64,000 bases of DNA, taken from NCBI GenBank assembly GCA_024752435.1, contig CP103028.1, forward strand, positions 1 through 64,000. The letters run 5' to 3'. Positions 1 through 11,472 of this stretch are shown piece by piece. A model generated the notes under the pieces. That model searched no databases. It saw only the letters and a list, made by a program, of their open reading frames with translations, and was not told the DNA's origin. Source of the DNA: Allantophomopsis cytisporea. Taxonomy: Eukaryota > Ascomycota > Leotiomycetes > Phacidiales > Phacidiaceae. Every line of letters begins with the position of its first letter. The stretch's first letter is position 1. A program made the position numbers and the translations under genes.

Positions 1-1821
1 GACATACGATGCTACATATCCTTTTGACAGTCCTGCTATTCAAAGTATTTAATTGAGATCACGCCGCGATTAACAATGCATTCTGGCGCTCTTGTGGGCA
101 ACAAAACTCGCTCGGATGATACTGCTCCATCCTTGGCACCAGGTTCTGGGAACGTGGATTCTCTGTTGATGGCAGCACACCTAAATTCTTCGGGTTGAAC
201 AACTTCTTTGCTCGGAAGAAAGGCATGCGTATCTTCGATCGTACTCTCAACGATTTAATTTATGGACCAAAGACCCGCGATGGTTTTGCTTGTTAGAAAT
301 TGCAAAGGAAGATTTGCCCCTTCTTGTCTGACAGAGCCCTACAAGAGCAGCATGAGGCTGCACTCTAGGCTATGGTTGTTCTTCCTAGTGTAGGCTATTC
401 GTTACTGGTGGCGGCTATTTGGGTCTAGCTCCTGCGGCATCTTTCGGTGATGATCTTGTCTCGGCAGTGCCTGGATGTGACGTCCCACTAGTTCTGAGAA
501 GGGAAGGGTCATGGTTCCGCGTGCTAGGGAAGTCCTATGTTCATGGCATTGTGTCAGGAGATATCCAAGCTATGATAGACTGAGGGACAAGGAAGGTAAT
601 TGATATTTCGCTTTGTTAAGTAGTGGAATAGATCTTGCAGACCACAGACTTGTAAGGATTATAGCTAAGGTAGCACAGAGCAAGAATTAATAAAATGCAA
701 ATGGTTTAGAACGAATAAGTTAAGTCTGACCAATACTTAATCACGGGGCTTCCTAAAATAGATGCCTGCCTATTTTACTCAAATGAATCCAGTGTTGCTG
801 ATCCTTTTTATCTTAATATACTACGAAGCTTAAGGTCTCATGTCAACGACCATATGAAGTCACTCTCCTTAACACTACTTCTAACTACGACGCACTTTTA
901 ATAATATCCTCACGTAAAGCTTTTATATCTTAAGAGTTTGATAACTAACAACCAACGATGTAATTCGATTTAGCAGGTAAAGGATCCGAAAAGGAATCAT
1001 AACCTTGTTCTACTAATCGATCATAGTAACTTCCGACAGCATTCTGATCAAGTAAAGTATCTCAAAAGTAAATTGTAACATCGTGTGAAAATAGTGTTGC
1101 ATTTCTGAATAGCACAGGATATCTTTGGGGGTAATTACATTTGGTAGATGGCCTAGCCCTAAGAGTAGACTACGATGTCACGATTTCAAATGGCAGCGAA
1201 TTTAGTACTAACTTTATTCAAGGAAAAAGTGTACAAGATTCTACTCTGCAGCTAGTTAAATACTAGGCAATGGTTCTGTCATGCCTAATCCGGTAATCAA
1301 AAAAAGTAAGAATCAATTACTATTTGTACTGAAGTAAGATTTGTATATTGACAACAGATACTGGCAGACCTTAAATTTAAGACATATAATTATACTTGTA
1401 GCTATTAGGTGTTTACTGCTACTTTGCTCTGCTATTTGTATGGAACTGTGTCTGGCTACTATACTGAGAGCCTCTCTTTTCGTGCCAGAACCTAGTGCTT
1501 ACTCCTAAGCCGAATCATTGTATTTTAGATGACCTAAATCTGGAGCTGATCAGTACTTGCTGAACGGTATCAATAAAGCTTAGGAATGAAGTCAGGGGGG
1601 TTTAGATAAGGAAGGAAGCTGGTGAATGAAGGGGAGGAATGAAACTGAGGAATAAAGCCAATACTCTCTTAATTTCGTGCTCATAAATAAAGGAAAGTGG
1701 TAGTGGTTTCGAACGGCTAGCACTAGATAAGAATATATAAAGCCGCTCCTTGTTCACCTACGTTCTCATGCCAAATCTCTTGTTCGCCTCCGTTCTCACG
1801 TCAAGCCTCTTCCTATAAGCT
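1..1821. other. AT-rich region, no supportable gene
   Basis: No open reading frame here resembles a known family, and stops are frequent in all frames. The stretch looks like decayed or intergenic fungal DNA next to the relic that begins near 1822. A 63-codon frame near the left edge has no recognisable feature. Confidence 0.5.
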
Positions 1822-2604
1822 ATGGATTACGAAGTACAAGTTCATCGAATGCTCGGTGGGCTAACCCCAACCCAATTTATAGCTCAACCTCGCAACAAGC
1901 GCGATGTGATTCACAACCGATACCTTGTTACAGATGAGGTCGTTCAGGTTGTCGAGGGGGATGATAACAATCTTCTCAACCCGAGCTAGCGGAAGGGGAT
2001 CTGCTCCGACAGGAGGACTTTGTCCGGGCCGACGAAGCTGATAAGCAGGTCGCACAAGAAGCTCGGGAAGCATACTACACACAGAACACTTCTGTTGTAT
2101 GGTCTCATTGGCTATGTGAGTTTTCCTCTGACAGACTTGCCAATCGGAAACGCTTCCGGTGTAGACTCTTTGATCCGCAAAATCATAGTTATTAGAGACA
2201 TCCAGCACATTCAAGATGTCAACGCTGTCCCTCCGGACCCAGAGCTGCAAGGCAAGATCAAAGGGGTAAAGGGCGAGCCCTCGGCGGTACACGATCTCCG
2301 GCAATTGCTTGCGCTTAAGATTGCAAAGTCGGTTATAGTTGGTTTACGGGGTGGAGGGTCGATTGATGGGAAAGACGCCTGCACGCAAGACAAGATACGA
2401 GATATTGCTGAGATTACACAAGAACTCATAGCTCAGTTTCCTGGGCCGCGTTTTACAATTTGGAAGGCGCGGCCAGAGCTAAGCCTGATAGATATTTGTA
2501 ATTTGAAGAGGTACTGGAAGCTACCAACTACAGACGCAAAGAAAAGGCTCTACGACGGCCAGGAGAGCTTTAAAGAACTTATGCAGATTCAAATTGCGGA
2601 GTGA
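1822..2604 (+). pseudogene. frameshifted relic of an unrecognised fungal protein
   Basis: An ATG at 1822 opens a short frame that stops near 2000. A second frame then reads an acidic stretch (DEADKQVAQEAREAYYTQNT) up to about 2140. From there the sequence makes sense in a third frame, which runs to a stop at 2604 and ends LMQIQIAE. The wording (a predicted 'YTQN...SHWL' block, then 'LIRKIIV', then a C-terminal 'FKELMQI') resembles a widespread fungal hypothetical family that begins with an F-box- or 2EXR-like segment. I cannot name a function. At least two frame changes without convincing introns make a broken gene more likely than a spliced one, although the last 194 codons are still open. 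Confidence 0.45.
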
Positions 2605-3189
2605 ACGAGGAAGATTCCCAATCCAATTTCAATGGAAAAGCTGAGCGGGCAGTCGCTTCTGTAAGGGGACTTGGACTAGGCGGAATAACTGCTATTAGTT
2701 AGAAACTGAATGAGTGTTGTCAACAAATAATACATTACACTTGCTATCTCTGAGATCTCGTGGCAATTTCGAGCCGATAAGTTTTCATTGCCGTCTGCAT
2801 CTGCATCAGTGGAACTGGCGAACATACTCATTTTTATCACTGCAATACGAAGGTTGTAGAGCCTCAGTATCTTAAATCTGATAATACACTGACCACCTTA
2901 ATCTGTCAAAGTTGGTTCGGTAATGAATACTTGACGACTTGTAGCGCAGCATCAAAGATAGATTTCTATTTGGTCAGACCCCCGAGCCTAAAAGCTTTCG
3001 CCAAGCGTACTGGAAGAGTCCACATGGAAATCCTCGTAGTCGACATTGGCCCATAACTGCCATTGAGACTGCTTTCTCATGGTCAATATCTATATATTCG
3101 CTCTCTCAATGATGCTAACCTGACTCGACTGCGAGGAAACCGACCCTTTCATTCCGTAAAATGCGACAGTTGCTGCCAAGTACCTCAAT

Positions 3190-3815
3190 GTACTCATCTA
3201 CTTGGCCTTACAACCACCGTGAGACCACTACAGCTAGAACATGCTGATGAATTTTCTCTGGTATTTGTCGGTATAGAGCATAAGCTCTATGTAATTACAT
3301 GTATCAGGGGCCTTTCTTCTCCATAGAGTCGCTTTTACCCCATACTTCGACAATCGTCAAGTCTACAGATCCTTTCTATTTCGCTACTACCAACAACTGC
3401 ACTAGAAGAGCCACCGGCTATACTTCACGGATGAGGACTGATCTAATAAATCGTATTATAGAGGCTCGGAATATCATGTTCTCTCCACTCATGTCTCGCA
3501 CTACTGCTGGGACAAAAGCTATGTGTCTCATGGCAGAATGCGTCTTCGAAGACCTAGGATACAGGTGGTAGGAGTGGAAATGTAATAATATAATGCACCA
3601 TCTTAACGAGCTGCAGAAAAATTAGGTTCGTCATGTTCGAAGGAGTTTTTCGGCAACATTTGACAATGAAAGGAACTAATCGTGATATTGCTTGGTTTTC
3701 AATGCTGGATTTGGAGTGGCTACTTATGAAGAAAGGCTTTGAGAGCTGGCTTGATCGGAAGAACTTTGATGATAATGGTCCTCGGTTACAAAGGCTGGAG
3801 GCTTTCAGAGTATGA
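3190..3815 (+). pseudogene. GNAT N-acetyltransferase relic
   Basis: Pieces of a RimJ/RimL-type GNAT acetyltransferase lie in order but in different frames. First come a 'VRPLQLEHADEF' strand (about 3220) and a 'MYQGPF' segment (3299). These are followed by 'RATGYTSRMR', then 'IMFSPLMSRTTAGTKAM' and 'VFEDLGYR' up to about 3570. After an in-frame stop the 'EWKCNN' block follows, and after a further frame change the C-terminal block FEGVFRQH..NRDIAWFSMLDLEW runs to the stop at 3815. In family members these blocks are continuous: the central helix after the acetyl-CoA pyrophosphate-binding region, then the last two strands. Two or three indels and a TAG where a Tyr or Arg codon is expected show that it is broken. 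Family assignment is firm from the motif order; substrate is unknown. Confidence 0.7.
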
Positions 3816-3892
3816 TTGAATAGAAATCGCATTTTGCCTACTTTCTCTCCACTGCTTCTGTGCGTATACTCGTGGTATTGTGTGCTTCCTAA

Positions 3893-4907
3893 TCAAGGCC
3901 ATCCCAGAAGTCCAAGGGTGAACTTCGAAGTGCCTTCAATATCATTCGTCATCTCTTTAAGCTCGTTAACATCCCAATTTGCCCAAACAAATTTTCCATT
4001 CAAGAATTTGGCCTCTGGACTAGCAGCCCACTAAAACATCAACGGGTTAGTAAATGTCAAAAGTAGGTGTTTCGCAGTATGGAGGGGACACATTATGTGA
4101 GAATATCATGGGTGTGAAGTCCAAAGAGCCGATGCTTACAACTGCAAAATTCGCTGGGAGCGCAACTACATACTCACATTAGCATCAGTGAGAATATCCT
4201 TGGAGTAACCTACTAGAATCGTAGGGAAATCCTTGAGGACGTGCAATCTTATCAGCCATAGCAGTGTGAATAACGCCAGGATGGAAATTGAGCACAAAGA
4301 GTTCGGGATGCTCGTAGTGCAGGTAGTCGAAAATCTTTGCTGAAGCCAATTTCGATGTGTGATATCCAGAGTGCCTAGGCACATATGGAAGATGTGCAAT
4401 ACCAGCGCTCACGTTCAAGACTGATGCTGTCTTCGAAGCTACCGGAAGGAAAGCCTTGATAAGGTTGAAATTTGCATTGACATTGATATCAAAACTAGTG
4501 TACCAGTCTTCAAGTTCTGACTTTTCAATTGAGAGAAGATCTGGTAAGTAGCCAGCATTTGCCACCAAGATATCGATAGTACCGACACTAGATTTGATTC
4601 CCTCGAAAGTTTTTGATACTGCACTCTGATCAACCAAGTCTGTGACGTAGCTATAAATCTTCGAATTTGGAAAGTCTTTTTCGAGTTCTGCCTTTGTTTG
4701 TAGCAGTGTCTCCTCTTTGCGTCCTAAGATAGAGATGGTAACGGCGTTCGAAGTCGCAAACGCACGTGCAATCTCTCGTCCAAGGCCAGCACCCCCACCT
4801 GTAATCACGACATTCCTGCCCTTTGTCGACAGATGAGGCGATGATGCAGAAATTGCTGGATAAGTATCTGTGTGATAAGTGTTGACTGGAGATGGATGTA
4901 ATGGCAT
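3893..4907 (-). CDS. short-chain dehydrogenase/reductase, frameshifted near the 3' end
   Basis: A classical SDR oxidoreductase using NAD(P)(H). Visible motifs are the dinucleotide-binding TGGGAGLG (residues 36-43), NAG in strand 4, a catalytic Ser in 'NVSAGIAH', and the YHTSK catalytic Tyr/Lys pair. The long first exon starts at 4907 and its frame stops at 4185. A second exon is clear at 4030-3893, reading WAASPEAKFLNGKFVWANWD to a TGA. It is preceded by a good intron (4177-4031, donor GTGAGT, branch TACTAAC, acceptor TTTTAG). The frame entering that donor (ILTDAN) is not the frame of the SDR body, so one small indel between about 4240 and 4190 separates them. Either the gene is freshly broken, losing its last 60 or so residues, or there is an assembly error. 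The catalytic core is complete. Substrate unknown. Confidence 0.65.
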
Positions 4908-5439
4908 TTTGAAGTTCTGAGTAATCGAGTTATAACCAGTGAAACGTTCAAGATTCTTTTCCAGTTCAACATCTCAGAGAGTTCAGAGTAGAGGGCAACG
5001 CAATAGTTGTACGTATTTATCTCAACTATCAACGCGGATAAACCGGAGAAGTTGTATGCCCATCTTTATCCGGTTACTCTGGCACCATACAGACAGTGGG
5101 TCCCAATGTATCCGATAAGTACCCGGTATTATCGAGGATTGTGGCCATTAGTGCCGGGAGCTAACGGTAAGTATACAAGGACAGAGATCAAGTGGGCTAG
5201 GGAACGGCTCATCATCGGAGTTTTATTATTGCAGGTAATCAGGCCTCTTACTAGTAAGATTTACCGCCACGCAGAGATGGGAAATACGATTTGGTTCACG
5301 TACATAGGTCTGGGTTATATATATTGTACATTCTACTACGGGCACTAGTACTTACTAGATGATACACTGTCCAAATATGTAATTAATACCACGCTGTTTT
5401 ACAAAATACAGTGTAGAACCCTTACTAAAAATCACTACT
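4908..5439. other. intergenic, one unrecognised 113-codon frame
   Basis: A frame at 5007-5348 on the plus strand is rich in Tyr and aromatic residues and matches no family I know. It overlaps the divergent promoter region of the SDR gene and abuts the transposase relic, so I do not call it a gene. Confidence 0.35.
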
Positions 5440-6350
5440 TGGTATATATACTATTCGCCTGCTTGACATCGACGCATCTCTGATACACTGAACGTAGTAA
5501 ATCAATAAACACTTGAATATCAATAGGTTCCTAGGCTGCTTGAACTGTTTGCCTGAGTAGATTATAAGATAGCTTCTCTAGGTAGTTACAGTATATATAC
5601 TTCTTCATTTCTTTCTAAATGTTCTCGATTGAATTGAGATCTGGTGAGTATAGCGGCTATTGAATAACCTAGATACTACACTCTTCAAGATTAAGTAATA
5701 TATCTCTATAAACGTGTATTAGAGCGTTGTCTTGCATCAATATTTGACTAGGATGAAGCCGAAAACATCTATCAATAAGAGGAACAATACGTTGACAATA
5801 GGATTCTCGCTTAATAGTACCCTATTCTTTTTCCTAGAATATTGTTGGTCTTTTCCTATAGGATTTTGAAAAGGATCCCTAAAACATCTACCTACTTCGC
5901 TGCTGCTCCTAGTCAATAATATGTATAGGATCGAGGTCTTCAAGTACTGTTTGAGTAATATAAGTTTTCTCTGTATTCTTGCTTGTAACCTATATTCTAT
6001 TAGTCTAAAGAATAGAGTCTTATTCCTCTTCAGTCCAATTTATATATATATTAGGAAATACAAGGCGTAACAAACGGTTTTTTTCTCGGAAATAAGAGGC
6101 TTCTAGAGTGCGATATATCAACGACAACTAGTACAGTATAGAGTATACCGAATTGCTCGAACACCGATATCTTCCTATCCTAATTCTATGGGCATAAGCT
6201 AGTACAGGAGCCTTTGGTAGAGGCGTATACTCAAAACAAAGGTAATAAACTCTCCAACTTGCTGAGTAGTAAAGCGTACTAGGTCTTGTAGAGCGATAGG
6301 CAGGTGTCAGTCGATAAGCTAGAGCGTACCCTACTTGACAGCGTGTCAAT
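5440..6350 (-). mobile_element. Tc1/mariner-type transposase relic
   Basis: Read on the minus strand, fragments of a Tc1/mariner DDE transposase appear in order. The first are 'SYFREKNRLLRL' and 'NWTEEE*DSIL*T', where the family has WTPEDW..VIWSDE. Then come a 'LMQDNALIH' block (about 5740, family MQDNAPIH) and 'PLYSPDLNSIEN' (about 5650, family PPYSPDLNPIENLW). The tail 'FIDLLRSVYQRCVDV' is near 5480. Several expected Trp codons (TGG) read TAG, and there are frameshifts, so it cannot be active. TGG to TAG is a G-to-A change on the coding strand, as repeat-induced point mutation makes. I could not define inverted repeats or a TA target duplication, so the limits are those of the recognisable protein. 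Confidence 0.75.
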
Positions 6351-6724
6351 ATGAGTTGTACAGCAATACAGCTCTACACTCACCCAATTTTATGAAGAAT
6401 GCGGACTTGTACTCGCTGCTCTCGAGTAGCATCCCTGCCGCTGGGAACAGCGGCATCAAGAGCTTCAATTATATCAATAGGATACTCAACAGGAGGACTT
6501 GGAGTTCAAGGCAACTCTATAATGAAGATATTGATAATATTAAAATAGCTATTATTTATGTTGCACACATACATAGTATATATTCAAGCAGCAACATATA
6601 TACCTCGCTTTTGGCTGAAATTCGCTACTGGGCGGTGGCACTACTACTAACGAATGTACAATATATATGAGCCGCAGTCAGAGATACTACCGAACTACGA
6701 CTATCTTGTTTCAAGTCATCCTCT

Positions 6725-7483
6725 GTGCTCATTTTCACAATTGACGACAATCTTCCTGACAGGTTGATCGTTGCCTCTACTGAAGGGGTAATAAATCTCA
6801 TAAACGAGCTTCTCAGTTTGCTTAAGAGCCCACCATCTCTCTACATCGATCTCGAAGGCGTTCATCTTGGACGTCATGGCACAGTGTCGATACTTCAGAT
6901 CTTTGTACCTACTTTGCGGAAAGTCTATCTAGTTGATATTCACGTTCTGGGGCCATTGGCGTTCTCAACTTCCGCCAGTGCCGAGTCTCTCACATCTATC
7001 TTCGAATCATTATTTATTCCTAAGGTCATCTACGATATTCGAAAAACGATTCTGACGCTCTATATCACCACTACAAAATCAAGATGGCTGGAATTCAAGA
7101 TTTGCAATTGATGGAATTTGCGACCCGTACTGGAAAAAAAGGAAAATTCGTGACAGGGCTAGCTAAATGTATTGAAATGAATGCCTCAATGACTCCACTG
7201 CAAAAGACTGCATGGAAGAATACCAAGGATGAAGGGATTAAAGCTTTTGCTCCAGAACATGGCAGCTCTTACGAGGTATTCAACCAAAAACCTCTGACGT
7301 CTGAAATCATCGCATACTGCACTCAATATGTCCTCTTTCTCCAAAGCTTTGGCAAGTCTATAACTCCAAGATCGGTTGAACGACGAAAGAGAAGTTGACA
7401 GAGCCACCATTTCGAGAATTCTTGAGCCCCAGAGCGTAGGATATCAAGGACACGGAAAGCAGAAAGCACTTGCACCTTGGTAG
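6725..7483 (+). pseudogene. EXD1-like 3'-5' exonuclease domain relic
   Basis: The first 100 codons read as a DEDD-family 3'-5' exonuclease. 'YIDLEGVHLGRHGTVSILQI' carries the Asp and Glu of motif I, followed by 'VYLVDIHVLG' and 'VIYDIR'. At a run of five A near 7034 the frame slips, and the continuation 'NDSDALYHHYKIKMAGIQDL' is found one frame over, leading into 'QLMEFATRTGKK' and 'YEVFNQKPL'. A third frame is needed for the end, 'GYQGHGKQKALAPW', stopping at 7483. In motif III the family has YC.QDV..L, but here the sequence is YCTQYVLFL, so a catalytic Asp has become Tyr. The fungal family is normally one uninterrupted chain. Both the indels and the lost residue argue for a dead gene. Confidence 0.75.
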
Positions 7484-7593
7484 CTACTATGAGGTACTTT
7501 GTTGTTCAATGGAAAAAGACGTTTGGTTTGAAACGAAGAACGGATCACAGTGATCTTAGCTATTGATTCCGCCATTTGGTGTTAAAGTTGATA

Positions 7594-8530
7594 CTACATT
7601 AGTATCTTGCTTGCCAAGTCTATCTTGTCCTCTCGGCCATACAAGAACCAAAAGACTATTCCCGCCAACCCAGACCCGCCAACAATGTTCCCAAGTGTAA
7701 CTGGAATAATACTCTTATAAATGAAGTCGCCCACACTAAAGTTTGCGCCGTAGAACATTCCAAGTGGTACAAGATAATAGTTAGCCACACAGTGTTGGTA
7801 GCCTAGAGCGGCAAATGCCCAAACCGGAATCCATATGCAGTAGATCTTGCTCACAAAGTCTTTGGCGCCTGTTGCAAGGAACATGGCTAGGGCAACAAGC
7901 CAATTACACCCAATAGCTCTAAGGAAGTTCACTGACCAATACGAGGGCACGTTGACCCTACCTTCGGCTTGCGTAACGGCATATGTTGTTTCGGCGTCTG
8001 TCGTTAGCATATTTGCCCACCAGGAAAGGAATCCTGCAAAGAATAGACAGCCAGCCGCATTGAAGATGTATGAGATGACCCAGTTTCGGGCGAGGTCGTA
8101 GACAGTAGTTTTCCGCTGCAAGGTTGTATACATCTGGTCCTTCTGAGCTCTTTGTTTGATATAGGGGTTTCAAGTAAGGCTCACTCACCATGACAAACAT
8201 ATTGCTAGTAACCAATTCGACATTCGTTATAATGATCAGCGAGAAACCTAGATAATTTAGTGGTCCATTGTATGGAAATATCGAGGACGGTTTCTAACCT
8301 ATTGGGAACGTGAACGCAGCTATCATTGTAGCTAAGGCAGCATTGCTTTCTCGCAATCCGGGTGAACCTCCCGCTACCATCAGGTCGAAAGCCGCTCCGA
8401 GGGAGATAAAAAGACCACCCAAGAAGGACTTCAAGACCAATTCGTCCCATCCGAGACGTGCTTTTATTTCACCCGCTCTAGTTATTGACCGCCCAATATC
8501 TTGGGGAGTGGAGCCGTTGTTGTTGTTCAT
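7594..8530 (-). CDS. formate/nitrite transporter family protein (FNT 1)
   Basis: A membrane channel/transporter of the FNT family, of which Aspergillus nidulans NitA (a nitrite transporter) is a member. Exons by hand: join(8530-8299, 8247-8189, 8133-7594), complement, 276 residues; the introns are 51 and 55 bp and keep frame. Visible features are the first membrane segment FLGGLFISLGAAFDL, 'ELVTSNMFVM' after the Omega-loop region, 'RAIGCNWLVALAMFLATGAK', and the central pore histidine in 'ALGYQHCVANYYLVP'. The last helix is GNIVGGSGLAGIVFWFLYG. Bacterial and fungal relatives have about 250-330 residues, so it is full length. The residues after the pore His (NYY) differ from the usual NMF. It stands alone between an exonuclease relic and a long empty region. 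The exact anion is not shown. Confidence 0.85.
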
Positions 8531-9750
8531 CGTCTAGGCAAGTGAATAGGATGAGGTCGCGAAGTAGATCAGGGTTGATATTGACCTCCAAGATGGCAAG
8601 TAGATCTAGTTTAGAACGAAAGATTTGATGAGTGTAGAGGCTCTGATGATGCGTCCTATTTAATCAAAATGTAAAGATGCCATATTACCGTCAGTATTAT
8701 AGCTATGGGTGCCTTTTCTTATATGTACACAACTCGCTTCCTTCAGGAGATATCTTAGCCTTTTCGAGGACCCATAAAATGATGATGAACAGCGTGTCGT
8801 AATGCGAATATAGGAGATAAAACTGTTACCCATTCAAAGCAGATCTTCTTTTCCAATTGCGTAGTCACTAAATACCCGACGCTTATGTCAAGATTCTCCG
8901 GTCCCCGGATGACTGAATATCGGAAGTGTATCCGAACCTCGGTATACACGCCCCATAAATTATGACGCATCTGTTTGCCGAAAGGATCTGGGGGACAACA
9001 CTTCGAATACTGGTAGAGTATATGAAGTTCTTTGCAGATTTTGTTTGTATCGACTGTCTTTCCATGTGACAATTCGAAACGGATCCGAGGACAAAATGCT
9101 GATAAGATTGTGTACACAAAGCTTCATCCTCGAGCGAAAAGGATCTCGTCTGGGTCATCGGGGAATTTAGTCAGATTGACGACTGGTGACTCAATTGTAA
9201 TTTTCGGTTGCGCAGATAATCTTGTCTTATATGTTGCAAGACTCACTGAACACGTTTCGCGATCCTATCCCCTTCAGTCCCATAGCGCAACAGACCAGAT
9301 CCTCGTAGTCGTGTACTACTCGCGGTTTTCGAGAGCCTCAGATCCGGCGAAGACGTATCGAATACTTTTCACTTCAACGAGAACATCATTAGTGATACAA
9401 AGGAGGTCGACGGGATGTGAAAGGGCCTTCTGCTCATTGAATTGGAAAGTGACTGAGTATTTTGCAAAGATCCTGACCGCATAGCATTCCATAAGTTCGC
9501 TGATACCTACAAAGCATTAGTTCCGTGGACTATGAAGAGGTGTTCGGAGAACAGAGGACAGTGAATAACCTAAGAAAGGGTTTGTGGTAACTATATCTAA
9601 TAGGGTGAGGTAGTCTTTTGGGAATAGTGAAAGTGGTATTAGTGATGAAGAAAACAGATACCTTGACACGATGAGTGGACATGTAATAGAGTTGAAGAGC
9701 CATAAAACTTCATGCAATCTACATGGTAATCTCGTCCCTCGCTCTTTTCG

Positions 9751-9950
9751 TGTAAAATATCGAGGCTTCGAAACTTGTGTTGGTCGAACGCTTATGTTCA
9801 ATTGAGTACAGTTGGCCGTCGTTTTCTATACGCAAAATATCGTGGATTTTTCGATTTTGCATTGGTCGAGCGCTTCTCCGCTACACCCAGTCGAATACGA
9901 ACAGCCCTCGTGTTTTATGCAAATATCTAAGGCGCGTTTTGATTTGCTTA
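9751..9950. repeat. degenerate ~80-bp direct repeat
   Basis: Two units share 'AAAATATCG.GG.TT' followed by 'TTGGTCGA.CGCTT' at about 9754-9793 and 9833-9875. A weaker third trace lies near 9912-9950. Spacing is about 80 bases. The copies are imperfect, consistent with an old tandem duplication that has decayed. Confidence 0.45.
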
Positions 9951-10263
9951 CAGTATCCCACAAATAAGTGTAACTTCCGTGCACCCGGATAAATATGCCT
10001 GAGCTACAATGATGGAAACTACGCATAAAACTGTGATTATCTCATTGGACTTATGATAATCTAATGAATCGGTCACGATTTCTGAAAAGGTCACGTGAAC
10101 AATTCTACTATCCTATCTTTAGATGGACCCCAATTCAATGCATGCACCTCTTCAGCGCCGTTATCGCTGGTTCCTTGCGATACAACAACATGATTTGGTA
10201 GTCGTTATATCAAAGTAGCGCACATTACAAAATCGAGATCCGGTACTATTCTACCCCCCGCGC

Positions 10264-10425
10264 GAATACAATCCCGAGGGTCCCTCTTGATCTTGTATAT
10301 AATCGAGGGCTGATCTTACATTCTCCACAGATAAAAATGAAGACCCTTCGATATTTCGCACACAAAAATCGAGGGTCAATCCTGTTCTGCACTTTACACA
10401 ATCATGAAATCGAAGGCCCATCATG
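10264..10425. repeat. degenerate direct repeat with ATCGAGGG core
   Basis: Two units about 69 bases apart match 'ATCGAGGG..(G/C)AATCCT/GATCTT..CATTCT/GCACTT..ACA', starting near 10300 and 10369. Further ATCGAGG/TTCGA words lie before (10213, 10267) and after (10410). The segment looks like a short decayed tandem array and has no coding sense. Confidence 0.4.
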
Positions 10426-11472
10426 GCAATACAGCACAGAAGTAGCTCATGTCAGTTTATATAACGTAGAAATCCCTATTCATCTCGCTCTTAGAACTGA
10501 AGGCCAGAATCAAAGAAAGTATCACTTCTTGAAGTCTCTGTACAAGTTCTTGTACTGAATTTATATAAGTTGTATGTGGCATCAATGACAACCCTTCGCT
10601 TTCCTCGTTGTAAATTTCCCATAGAATGCGTCGCAACCCAACGCCAGAAATCACGGCGATATCTAAATTGGGTTCAATTCAAACCGCGAATTTCGCGATT
10701 TTCACCAAGTCAATTCATCTAGTAGTCGTAGGGTGAATATCTTCAATTGTGACAATTGGTATGAGAGCTGTGTTATCCCAAAGGCCACAGCTCACATATA
10801 AAATATAAAAACGATGTATTACAAGACTGTGCTTTTTCCTGGCTAGGTGATGGTATATCTTGGTATGTCCTTTGTGCTGGTGGGGTCTAAAGGGGTTAGG
10901 AGATATACTCTCCCCTCAGAACCAAACGACTCAGATGGTAAAACAATGTTCACCTGAACCCTTTCGCCAGCAAATTTCGACTCAATGCCTAGGTCTTACA
11001 GTACCCTGAATATAAAGAATTAAAGTGAGCATGAACAACAAGCTCGGATGTGTTTTAAGTCTAATGCGCTGGGCAGAGGCTGTACCCTTAGGCGATACTA
11101 TTTACAGGCCGATGCGCGAACTCTAAGCTTTAAATGACGGTTTTCTGGAAGCCTTGGAAGCCTTGAAAGCGTTGTCCCCTGCAATTCATCGTGTAAGGTA
11201 AACTCTCGACTCCGCCCGGCAGTGCTCGGCAGTGTTTATACGAGAGAGATCGCCCTGCAATGATCTTGCGTTGTACCTTGGCATGATCATCAACCATCAT
11301 CATCGTCCTGAGAGCTCGTATTGAGATGTATATAACAGAGATGTATAACCCGCTGCAAGAATGTTTTCCAGACACAGATAACTACATCTAATTCACGCAC
11401 TACCACAACCATAAACTCAACCTCAATCTATCAACCAAACTTCCTAGACTCAGCCAGAAAAAGTCATTCATC

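Larger units (their letters stand above)
8531..11472. other. long gene-poor interval
   Basis: Nearly 3 kb with no recognisable gene. Frames of 60-150 codons occur (for example 9032-9484 plus) but show no motif. Two patches of degenerate direct repeats are listed separately. The last 150 bases before 11473 look like a fungal core promoter and leader (TATATAA near 11330 and a C/A-rich stretch). Confidence 0.5.
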
